From Orychophragmus violaceus (taxonomy: Eukaryota > Streptophyta > Magnoliopsida > Brassicales > Brassicaceae): a stretch of 64,000 nucleotides of DNA. A model generated the notes under the pieces. That model had not been told where the DNA came from. It made no database searches and was given only the letters and a program-made list of their open reading frames with translations. The position numbers and the translations under genes were made by a program. Positions 53,546-62,734 of this stretch are shown piece after piece. The stretch is from positions 56,013,728 through 56,077,727 of the forward strand of contig CM058236.1 in assembly GCA_030180135.1 (NCBI GenBank). The letters are read 5' to 3'. The first letter of the stretch is position 1. Each line of letters opens with the position of its first letter.

Positions 53546-53766
53546 TATTTTTTTTTGGTAACTTTATGTTTAAGAATTTTTTAAAAAATCACTTTTTAAT
53601 TTATTAGAAGGTTAAAAATGTATATATAAAAAAAGAAATGGTAAGTGGACATTTTTTAATCATGAAAAGAGTAGTAGGACAAAACTCTTTTTTTTCATCC
53701 CAATTAGGTAAATTTCCCCGTTAGGGCCACATATATAAACTTAATTGTTGTATATGTAAATATCTG

Positions 53767-53768
<2 letters not shown>

Positions 53769-53802
<34 letters not shown>
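53769..53802. repeat. (TA)n microsatellite
   Basis: About 16 uninterrupted TA units. Confidence 0.9.
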
Positions 53803-53805
<3 letters not shown>

Positions 53806-54363
53806 TTACTTGCTAAACTAGTCTTATAGGTTGAAAACTGCTTCTAAAGAGATGTGTAAACTCTAAAACCGGCTTGCTCTAACCTGCATTTGGAAGTGTT
53901 AAAAGCGGCACCTGAGGCATCTAATAGATGACATCACTTACCACATACTGAAGAAAGTTTCTTTCAACATAACTCTAGAATCCAAAAGCCAGAGTTGGCT
54001 CATTGTTGATAGGTGTGTTTGAGGCCTTTGGACCAAATATTTTTTGATCACTAATTAAATACTAGTGTAAAAAAGTAAACCTAAAAGAAGACTAAAACAC
54101 GACATTTTTTTTACCCTGTAATTCAGAATAGTGTGTCATTAGATCTGGTTCTGAAAGTCATAAAAGATTCTAACATTTCACCTTTTTGCACCTTTCTTTA
54201 GGTATTAGCCAGCTAAACTACTATAGATTTTGATAAAATGGCCAAATTTACATATTTTAAAAAGGGAAACTGGAAGCACATGTTTCTATAGTTTGTATTC
54301 ATGGCTGGAACTCTATGTCATAGGGCACTCGAAATGTCTGGATGCTTTTGACCGGATCGTAAT
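53803..54363. other. intergenic stretch
   Basis: No gene or repeat recognised. Confidence 0.4.
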
Positions 54364-55622
54364 TGTAACACCCATTTCCCGGCAAACCGGAGACATGGCA
54401 TTAGGGTTCCTGTCGAACGGGATCCGGTCCGATTGAGATGCCTTTTCAACTTGTCCCAGAAATCCGGCGCTTCTTTCGTATTCAAATTCACCAATGACGT
54501 CACACGATCGATCAATCCCGTATCCAGACCTACAAGAAAAACGGGGACATGGAAAGAGAAAGAAGACTGAGTAATTGTTTCAAATACAATTACCTAGCGA
54601 GAACGGATTTAATGAACCCGCGATCCCGGCTTACGCCACACAATTACGAGTCACAAGTCCTAGGCTAATATCACCTTGCAATCACGCCCGAAGGCTTCAC
54701 CACCCAATTCTATGTCCATTCGTTCTTACCAGGCCCCACATCCCTCACACTCATGGACCCTACAGCCCGAACCTCAAACAAAGCAGTCCGAAGCTCATCA
54801 TTAGCTCGTAGCTCAACAAAATGGTGGGGGGCTTGTCCATACCCCCGCGCAACGATACAAAGGAACGCTTACCCAACCTCGTTATACGCTCCCTACACCC
54901 AACACCCTTTCGGGAGCCCTACCACAATTCTAATTCATACATATCCATCAAGCAAAAGCAACATTTTTGGTTTAAGCGATAATCTAGCAGTTCTACGTTC
55001 TCAAGCAATCACATCGGTACCTTACTAGCCTACGCTACCTAGGAAAGACGGTATTAACAAAGGACTATCGTCCGGAATTGAGATATAGCAAGGGAGATAC
55101 AAACCGGTCCTCACATTGGCCAAAGCAGGGGCAAAAGCATAAATTAGGAGTTCCATTAGCCTAAACGGACATCAGATCTGGAAATAGGACGGAAAAAAGA
55201 AGTGAATTAGGCTTCGTTTCGTTCGAATCGGATTTAGGATGGACAAGTTATGGTCAATCGAAGTTTTAGTTAACGGTCTAGGTCAGAGTCAACCGGGTCA
55301 AACCCAGTCAACCCAGGCCATACCCAAACCCAGTAAACCATACCCAATTGCATAACCAGCCCAATTGACCCAAACCAGATTCTAACCAAACTAAACTGGA
55401 ATAAAATTGAATTGAACCAGAAATCGAATTGAACCGGCCAAACCGAAATAGAATTGATTTAAACCGGGAATTGCAATTGAACCGAACCGAAATAATCCGT
55501 CAACCCACCGGTAAACCGAGTTGACTCGGTCGCCGGTGAGTCGACTCAGTGGCCGCCGGCTGCGGCTCCGGTGACCGGCGAGGGCGGACCTCTGGCGGCG
55601 GACGGCGGCGGCGCGTGGCTTC

Positions 55623-56843
55623 TGATATATCATGGTTTTTACTAGTTTTAGGCCATGATATAAGTATGTTTTTAGTGTCTTTTGTGTTTGTTTAGAGTCT
55701 TTTACAGGTATAATCAGGTTGGGAGCTAAATTGGAGATTATGGAGCATTTTGGAGATTTTTGGAGTGATTGGCCGAGAGATAGAGTTCACTGTCCGAGAC
55801 AGAGAAAGGTGTCGATCGTTGCACTCTAGCAACGATCGTTGCACCAGCGAGATGGGCCAAAAACTCGGCGGTTTAGAAGAGTGAAGAATTTGCACTATGA
55901 TCCAGAAGTTCCTGATATTTACAAAGAAGCCCTTGGCCGAGATTATGCCTATATATTGGAGTTTTTAGTGTTTTTATGATGGACACTTTATATTTTTTTA
56001 CCAAAAACTGAATAATTAAGAGCAGAGGATTTTTAGAGCTTTTGGGGCTGATCTGAACCTGATTCATCATCTGTATTTGGAGAAGATTTCGAACCCCTTT
56101 TACTCTTATTCTTTTATGCAATTTACTTATCATATGATCATGTTTTCATTATCTATGTCTGAGTAGATTCCTAGTTAGACTTAGGGTTTCTCACATAGGA
56201 TTTCATGACTTGCTAGACTTGTTCAAATTCAGTTAAGGATTCATAACTATATCTGTTCTTCAATTTAATTGTGCTTAAAGCTAGTTCTAACCTGATCAAT
56301 TAGACTCTAGATCTTAGGTTGCTAAATACGTCACGGAAGTGGGGTTTAGGAATCAGAACTAATTAAATTGGGCAATTAAACTTTGCGCAAACGAAAGTTT
56401 GGTTTAGGATAATTGTGAACATATCAAACTTGGACTTATTGCTAGTTTAATCTGTTAGTTCTCGCAAACGGAAGTTTGGTTTGCTGCACTTAGACTTAGA
56501 GAATTATCGCAAAGGAATTTGGTTAATTCTATATCTGTGTTTTGAGTTCTAGAACTATGCTTAATTAGATCCTTGCTGAATGAACTGTCTGCTAGTCTGA
56601 TTTCCTGAGAATACCCTAGGTTTGACGCTTTTAATTACTTGCCTTCACAACCAATAATCTCTGCTACTGATTTACTTTCTTGCACTATTTTCAATACAAT
56701 CACATTGCTTATTTCTAGTATTCATTCCCTACAGTTTGATTCTCTTGAGACCAAGTGTCCCTGTGGATTCGATAACCCTATATACTACTTTGACATTGCT
56801 GTACACTTGCAGTTTAGTATAGGGATTAATTCTTGACCTATCA
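55623..56843 (+). repeat. gypsy-2 5' LTR, 1221 bp
   Basis: TGATATATCATGG to TTGACCTATCA. Palindrome pair at 55809-55842 and TATA-like CTATATATT at 55950-55958. Confidence 0.97.
55809..55842. repeat. paired CGATCG palindromes in the gypsy-2 LTR
   Basis: GTGTCGATCGTTGC (55809) and GCAACGATCGTTGC (55829), spaced 20 bp, 108 bp upstream of the TATA-like box. The same pair is at 61227-61260 in the 3' LTR. Confidence 0.92.
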
Positions 56844-56849
56844 AGTTTT

Positions 56850-56867
56850 TGGCGCCGTTGCCGGGGA
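56850..56867 (+). promoter_or_regulatory. gypsy-2 primer binding site
   Basis: TGGCGCCGTTGCCGGGGA, six bases after the LTR, identical to that of gypsy-1. Confidence 0.94.
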
Positions 56868-57004
56868 CTCTTTGAGTCTTCGATAGGACCGAACTTAGGG
56901 TTTTACTAGAAATTTTTCGTTTTTTTTTGTTTTTGTTTTTCGTTTTTTATTATTTTTGCTGACTTTTCTCTGTTTCTCTCTGTCGCAAGTACGAATTTCG
57001 CCTT

Positions 57005-57090
57005 GCATCGATCGTTGCACCCTTTGCATCGATCGTCACTGAGCGATTTGAGATTGAATCGATCGTTGCACTGATAGCATCGATCGTTGC
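57005..57090. repeat. two palindrome pairs in the gypsy-2 leader
   Basis: 14-mers start at 57005/57026 and 57056/57077, each pair spaced 21 bp. The ORF ATG at 57087 overlaps the last unit's flank. Confidence 0.92.
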
Positions 57091-59672
57091 TGGACGATTA
57101 CAGACAGTTTATGCCAACGCAGAACACTCGAAGTAATCCGAACTCGAGCTTAGTTAATCTCAATCTAGAGGAACTTGGACGTCTAGAGAGGACTATCAGA
57201 AGAGAAAAGAGAGAGAGAATGGTTCGAGAACGTCTGATCTTGATACCAGATGCTGAAGGTACCCTGAGGGATCCAAAGAACAATCCTTACAATGCTGCTG
57301 GGCAAAGGATTGATGCTGAGGGACGAGTGATCCCTGATGAAGTTGAGCCACAAGGCCGGATGGTTGTCCATGAGAGGACACTAGCTGATTACAATAGACC
57401 TGATGAGTTTCATGCAAACCGAGCAGCTCTAGTGCTTCCTGCCTTCGAGAGGAATGATTTTGAGGTAAAAACTATCTACTACCAACTGATGAGGCAGATT
57501 GCTTTTCATGGTCTTCAATCAGAGCAGCCTATGGATCACATTGACAAGTTTGAGGACATAGTCACTGGCATGAAGTATGAAGGAGTATGCCCGGACTATC
57601 TGTTCCTTAAGCTATTTCCGCACAGTCTTGCTGGAGACGCTAGTGCATGGCTGAGACAACTGGCACCTGGTCAGTATACTACTTGGACAGCCTTAAAGAG
57701 TGAGTTCCTGCGTCACTTCTACGACGCTGCGCGCTCAGATCAGTCCAGACAGGACATACTCACTTTTTCCCAAGGAGCTGTGGAGCCTTTGACAACCGCG
57801 TGGATGAGATTTAAGCAGTATCAGCGTGATTGTCCACACCATGGATTCACAGAAGTACAGCTGATAGGTATTTTCTTCAGAGGCATAAATCTCCCTTATC
57901 AGACTGCTCTGGATAATTCCAGTGATGCTAATTTCAGCACCAGAACTCCTACACAAGCTAAACGGTTGATAGAGAACCTGATTGGCAGCAATAGTTGCAA
58001 AACAATGGATGAAAGGAGGAAGAGATCTGGTGGAGCTGTAGAGAATTCTGATATAGCTAATATTAGATCCAGACTGGACACAGTTTTCAATCTCCTGACA
58101 AATAAGAAAGCTGTCCACTTTGCCCAAGATGTGGAGGTGATTCAAACTGAGGTGGACACTCAGGAAGAAGAAGTAAATTTCATAGGAGGTTCCGGTTTCC
58201 AAGGTAATAGATTTAACAATCAACAGGGGAACAGATTCTCAAATGGAGGACATAATGGTGGTTTTCAGAAGACCTATGGACAAGGTAATCAGAGAACCTA
58301 TGGATCTACATCTTATCAGATTCCTCCTGCACCTACAACCCATGAGAGCAAAATGGAAGCTATGATGGAACAACTGATGGAGAGTCAAACCAAGCTTTCT
58401 GTAGACAACAACAAGAAGCTGGACGCTGTCTATCAGGACCTCAATGGGAAGTTTGAGACATTGAGCACTCACATGAAGCAGTTGGACACTCAGGTGAATC
58501 AGATGTCCAGCTCACTGAAGGGAAAAGGAGTTGCAGACACTCATATTAAGGCCTGGTCTGTAATGATTAATGATGGATCTTATCTAGGGGAGAAATTTGA
58601 GCTAAGTACAGCTGAGTTGGTGACTGAGGAAGAATTTTCGGATTTCTGTGAAAAACTCTCGGGTGGAAGTTGTGATGATCGCGATGCAACGATCGATACA
58701 CATCTGGCATCGATCGATGCAGGTCGTGAACAAGCAGAGAATCCGTGGGATGAAAATGAGATTGATGCAGAACTAGCCCGCCTATTCCCTGATACATCTG
58801 AAATCACTCCAGAGGATGTTTATGCACGAGCTATTTGGCACAGTCCCAAGGTGTCTGAAGTGATTAAACAAGAGATTGAAGAGCTGAAAAGGCTAGAAAA
58901 GAGTGGTGCAGACTTGGAAGAAATTCCATCATCTGATGATCCACCTTATCATCCATGTGTTCAGAAATATTTGAACAAGATGTTGCCATTAGATGAAGAG
59001 CTGAGAGAATGGGTGATAGTAGTTCCTCAGCATATTAGTGATGTTCTGTTAACTAAGGTCCCAAAGAAACTGCCTGATCCTGGAGTCTTTGTACTTGATT
59101 GTTCTATCTTTGAAGATAGTTTTAGGCGTTCTCTGTGTGATTTAGGAGCTGCTGGGAGCATAATGCCTTACTCTGTGGCAGAGAAGCTGGGTATGTTGGA
59201 TTTTGCTCCTACTAGGACACGTCTTATCCTAGCTGATCAGTCCATACGAGTTCCTGAAGGACTCCTTATGGATATTCCGGTAAGAGTTGGAAACTACTTA
59301 GTTCCAACGGACTTCCTTGTGCTGAAATATGCCTGCGATCCGGATGAAGCTTTATTGCTTGGGAGACCATTCTTGGCTACAGCAGGAGCTGTGATTGATG
59401 TTAGACAGAGTCTAATAGACCTCCACCTGGGAGATGAGACACTGCGATATGAGATGGAGAAGCTGCGGAAGCCACTGATAGATGGACAGACTTTCAAGAT
59501 CTTGGAAGCGGATGATGAGCAGCTGAATGAGACTGTGATAATAGATCCTGGAGCGCATTTTACTCCATCTTTTCTTGGACTGAAGCATTCTGCAGCAGCC
59601 TATTCTCCGCCATGGATGAGGAGACTTGAACAGAGACAGAAAAAGTCTCTGTCAGGATCTTCCGGAGCTTGA
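57087..59672 (+). CDS. gypsy-2 Gag-protease protein, 861 aa
   Basis: Intact frame. An alternative start is the ATG at 57111 (MPTQNTRSNP). The capsid-type Retrotrans_gag domain covers about 130-300, with LAGDASAWLRQL and WTALKSEFLRHFYD. A Gly/Asn/Gln-rich linker (about 365-420) is followed by a heptad-rich stretch (about 425-490) that also occurs in gypsy-1. The two palindromes are read at about 533-545 as TIDTHLASIDA. The C-terminus (about 660-800) is retropepsin-like: CDLGAAGSIMP (about 684) with the catalytic Asp in D-L-G, then ALLLGRPFLATAGA, the second half of the fold. No RT follows; the ORF ends 1.4 kb before the LTR. The protein would supply capsids only, so replication needs a partner element. 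Confidence 0.93.
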   Translation: MLDDYRQFMPTQNTRSNPNSSLVNLNLEELGRLERTIRREKRERMVRERLILIPDAEGTLRDPKNNPYNAAGQRIDAEGRVIPDEVEPQGRMVVHERTLADYNRPDEFHANRAALVLPAFERNDFEVKTIYYQLMRQIAFHGLQSEQPMDHIDKFEDIVTGMKYEGVCPDYLFLKLFPHSLAGDASAWLRQLAPGQYTTWTALKSEFLRHFYDAARSDQSRQDILTFSQGAVEPLTTAWMRFKQYQRDCPHHGFTEVQLIGIFFRGINLPYQTALDNSSDANFSTRTPTQAKRLIENLIGSNSCKTMDERRKRSGGAVENSDIANIRSRLDTVFNLLTNKKAVHFAQDVEVIQTEVDTQEEEVNFIGGSGFQGNRFNNQQGNRFSNGGHNGGFQKTYGQGNQRTYGSTSYQIPPAPTTHESKMEAMMEQLMESQTKLSVDNNKKLDAVYQDLNGKFETLSTHMKQLDTQVNQMSSSLKGKGVADTHIKAWSVMINDGSYLGEKFELSTAELVTEEEFSDFCEKLSGGSCDDRDATIDTHLASIDAGREQAENPWDENEIDAELARLFPDTSEITPEDVYARAIWHSPKVSEVIKQEIEELKRLEKSGADLEEIPSSDDPPYHPCVQKYLNKMLPLDEELREWVIVVPQHISDVLLTKVPKKLPDPGVFVLDCSIFEDSFRRSLCDLGAAGSIMPYSVAEKLGMLDFAPTRTRLILADQSIRVPEGLLMDIPVRVGNYLVPTDFLVLKYACDPDEALLLGRPFLATAGAVIDVRQSLIDLHLGDETLRYEMEKLRKPLIDGQTFKILEADDEQLNETVIIDPGAHFTPSFLGLKHSAAAYSPPWMRRLEQRQKKSLSGSSGA
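58686..58720. repeat. palindrome pair inside the gypsy-2 ORF
   Basis: 14-mers start at 58686 and 58707, spaced 21 bp, in the same reading register as in gypsy-1. Confidence 0.92.
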
Positions 59673-61040
59673 AAGCTCTTGCGCGTCCGGTCAAGCTATT
59701 GACCTTAAACAAGCGCTGGGTGGGAGGCAACCCACCATTAGGTACTGGTGTTTTTCTTTTTAATTTTTGGTGTTTTTGTTAGGATTTTACGTTTGTTTTT
59801 GTTTCTGGTGCAGTCATGTTTGCAGGTCTCGGATTAAATCGCAGTGCAGCGATCGATGCATTTCTGCATCGATCGTCACAACACGAAAGGAATCGCATTG
59901 CAGCGATCGTTGCGGTCCTGAGCAACGATCGACCATACACGAAAGTCGCCAAGTAACGGTCGATGCATCTAATGCACCGATCGATGCTGTGCGACAGAGG
60001 TAACCCGACAGACATAAACTCACCTTTTCAATTTTTTATTTTCTTTTTACCGATCCTTCGCTGGACACTACTGGGGACAGTGTGTCTTAAGTGTGGGGGA
60101 GGTGCTACTGACGTTTATCTTTCTGTTTTCTTAAGAGTCAGTCCGTTTTTCAAAATTTTTTGTTTTATTGAGTCAAAATGGTTTAAGTAAGAAACTATGA
60201 TTTTCGGAGGAGATTTACAAAACTTGCAGGAACTTAAGTAACCATTGGGATGAAGTTGCAGGATCTATCTCTGACTATTAGAAAACCCCATCACAGATCA
60301 ACCTACTGGGAACACCCATATCACTTCAGGTATCAGAGGATCCTTTTACTGACTTCACCCCTAATACTGACTTAGATTTTCTCACCTAAGGGCTTGGTAT
60401 ACTTTATGTCGGATTCCCTGTTAGTTCTGACACAGCCTGTAAACCTGTCCTATTTAGTCCCCTTCTCCCCTTCTGTAAAGTAAAAAAAAAAAAAAAAAAA
60501 AACAATAAACTGAGGATGAGTTAGTAACTCCGAAGTGGTCATGGGAATAGTAGCAAACACTATTATCTCTCATGTGATCCATGGAATGTGTCCAAAGTAC
60601 ACCCCATAACGGGAAGAACACTGATAAAAAAAATAAAATGATACCCAGTGGGGAAAAATCAGTTGTTAAAGAAGGGAAAGAGAAGAAATGGACTAGAGAA
60701 AGACAGTATGGTGGTCTAGAGCTGATTAGGTAAGAATCCATGTGCCTTTAGATCGATACTCCTTAGGTGAGACCGCACTTAAATACTTGCAGAAGTCAGT
60801 AGGGAGAATTTGAATGCTTGAATGTGATTGTGGAGTTTACCTAGGACAGTTGCTAAGTGTGGGGGAAGTACATGTTGGTCTTGATATCCTGTGATTGATT
60901 CTTTCAGTGGTTTACTAAGGGGAATCTGAGTATTGTAGCTTCTAAGATGAAATGAGTTTCTGAAGAGTTTTCAAACCTCTTCACCATGTTTTAGTTCTAT
61001 GTTTTGCTTGAGGGCAAGCAAAGGCTAAGTGTGGGGGAGT
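59673..61040 (+). other. gypsy-2 3' untranslated region
   Basis: Hairpin GGTGGGaggcaaCCCACC at 59719-59736, 47 bp after the stop. Palindrome pairs start at 59846/59866, 59900/59922 and 59953/59974. AAGTGTGGGGGA tracts lie at about 60090, 60857 and 61029, the last being the polypurine tract. Aligns along its length with the gypsy-1 3' UTR. Confidence 0.9.
59846..59987. repeat. three palindrome pairs in the gypsy-2 3' UTR
   Basis: Spacings are 20, 22 and 21 bp; most units have a CGATCG core, with CGGTCG at 59953. Confidence 0.9.
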
Positions 61041-62261
61041 TGATATATCATGGTTTTTACTAGTTTTAGGCCATGATATAAGTATGTTTTTAGTGTCTTT
61101 TGTGTTTGTTTAGAGTCTTTTACAGGTATAATCAGGTTGGGAGCTAAATTGGAGATTATGGAGCATTTTGGAGATTTTTGGAGTGATTGGCCGAGAGATA
61201 GAGTTCACTGTCCGAGACAGAGAAAGGTGTCGATCGTTGCACTCTAGCAACGATCGTTGCACCAGCGAGATGGGCCAAAAACTCGGCGGTTTAGAAGAGT
61301 GAAGAATTTGCACTATGATCCAGAAGTTCCTGATATTTACAAAGAAGCCCTTGGCCGAGATTATGCCTATATATTGGAGTTTTTAGTGTTTTTATGATGG
61401 ACACTTTATATTTTTTTACCAAAAACTGAATAATTAAGAGCAGAGGATTTTTAGAGCTTTTGGGGCTGATCTGAACCTGATTCATCATCTGTATTTGGAG
61501 AAGATTTCGAACCCCTTTTACTCTTATTCTTTTATGCAATTTACTTATCATATGATCATGTTTTCATTATCTATGTCTGAGTAGATTCCTAGTTAGACTT
61601 AGGGTTTCTCACATAGGATTTCATGACTTGCTAGACTTGTTCAAATTCAGTTAAGGATTCATAACTATATCTGTTCTTCAATTTAATTGTGCTTAAAGCT
61701 AGTTCTAACCTGATCAATTAGACTCTAGATCTTAGGTTGCTAAATACGTCACGGAAGTGGGGTTTAGGAATCAGAACTAATTAAATTGGGCAATTAAACT
61801 TTGCGCAAACGAAAGTTTGGTTTAGGATAATTGTGAACATATCAAACTTGGACTTATTGCTAGTTTAATCTGTTAGTTCTCGCAAACGGAAGTTTGGTTT
61901 GCTGCACTTAGACTTAGAGAATTATCGCAAAGGAATTTGGTTAATTCTATATCTGTGTTTTGAGTTCTAGAACTATGCTTAATTAGATCCTTGCTGAATG
62001 AACTGTCTGCTAGTCTGATTTCCTGAGAATACCCTAGGTTTGACGCTTTTAATTACTTGCCTTCACAACCAATAATCTCTGCTACTGATTTACTTTCTTG
62101 CACTATTTTCAATACAATCACATTGCTTATTTCTAGTATTCATTCCCTACGGTTTGATTCTCTTGAGACCAAGTGTCCCTGTGGATTCGATAACCCTATA
62201 TACTACTTTGACATTGCTGTACACTTGCAGTTTAGTATAGGGATTAATTCTTGACCTATCA
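61041..62261 (+). repeat. gypsy-2 3' LTR, 1221 bp
   Basis: Identical to the 5' LTR except for G at 62151. Confidence 0.97.
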
Positions 62262-62734
62262 GCTTCCGGCGGCGGTGCGTGCGGTGGCGCGTGGACAAAC
62301 CGGCCAATATTCAACCGGAGATTGCGCGCACGTCCGGAGGCTGATGGAGGCGAGGTTGACGGCTACGGCTCCGTCTCATTGAGTGGAACGCGATGGTGGT
62401 CTCGGATATCCCAGATTCATCACGGATAAAAAGATATGGAGGTTTTAGTGTTCGGCCTAAGGTGAATCAAATCTGAAAACGGGTTTTTGAGATTACCTTC
62501 AACTCCAAACGATGCAGGAGCCCTAGATCTGGTCTCTAGAGGTGGCGGCTGCGACGCGGAATGGGCAGAGCTTTGCCGGAGTCTTCTTCTTCATACTTTT
62601 CTAAAGGAGGAGGCACATATTTATAAGGTGAGATATAGGGTTTTTGAGAAAAGGAAATGAGCTTCTGGGTCTTGGGCTTGGGTTTCCTTCTTTTTATTCA
62701 AAATTTTTAAATGGGCAGGGCCAGGACCATTACA

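Larger units (their letters stand above)
48670..53719. mobile_element. Mutator-like element (MULE), 5.05 kb, 9-bp TSD GTTAGGGCC
   Basis: TSD GTTAGGGCC at 48661-48669 and 53720-53728. The ends are inverted repeats of about 50 bp sharing GGGATGAAAAAAAAGA. It carries a transposase C-terminal part on the plus strand (49489-50244) and a DUF1985-type gene on the minus strand (51148 to about 51704, upstream exons to about 53540). Transposase plus a DUF1985/Ulp1-type gene is the layout of Kaonashi (KI-MULE) elements. The transposase N-terminus and catalytic DDE part are missing. Confidence 0.92.
55623..62261 (+). mobile_element. non-autonomous Ty3/gypsy-type element with gag and protease only (gypsy-2), TSD GCTTC
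   Basis: Two 1221-bp LTRs (55623-56843 and 61041-62261), duplications GCTTC at 55618-55622 and 62262-62266, primer binding site, one 861-codon ORF, 1.4-kb 3' UTR and a polypurine tract. I find one base difference between the LTRs (56733 A, 62151 G), so it inserted very recently. No RT, RNase H or integrase is present, which fits the TR-GAG type of LTR element. Close relative of gypsy-1. Confidence 0.97.
54364..62734 (-). repeat. old gypsy-type LTR split by gypsy-2
   Basis: The LTR sequence is 54364-55622 plus 62267-62734, about 1.73 kb. The plus strand starts TGTAACACCC and ends GGACCATTACA. Right of it, TTCTCCCCCATTAG is a polypurine tract on the minus strand (62735-62750), which marks this as the 3' LTR of a minus-oriented element. 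The family cannot be named, and the second LTR is outside the window. Confidence 0.65.

Noticed and set aside
55391..55633. 80-codon frame ending in an Arg-rich region
   Set aside because: Inside the old LTR, crossing the gypsy-2 junction.
57735..58223. 162-codon minus-strand frame
   Set aside because: Antisense shadow of the gypsy-2 Gag frame.
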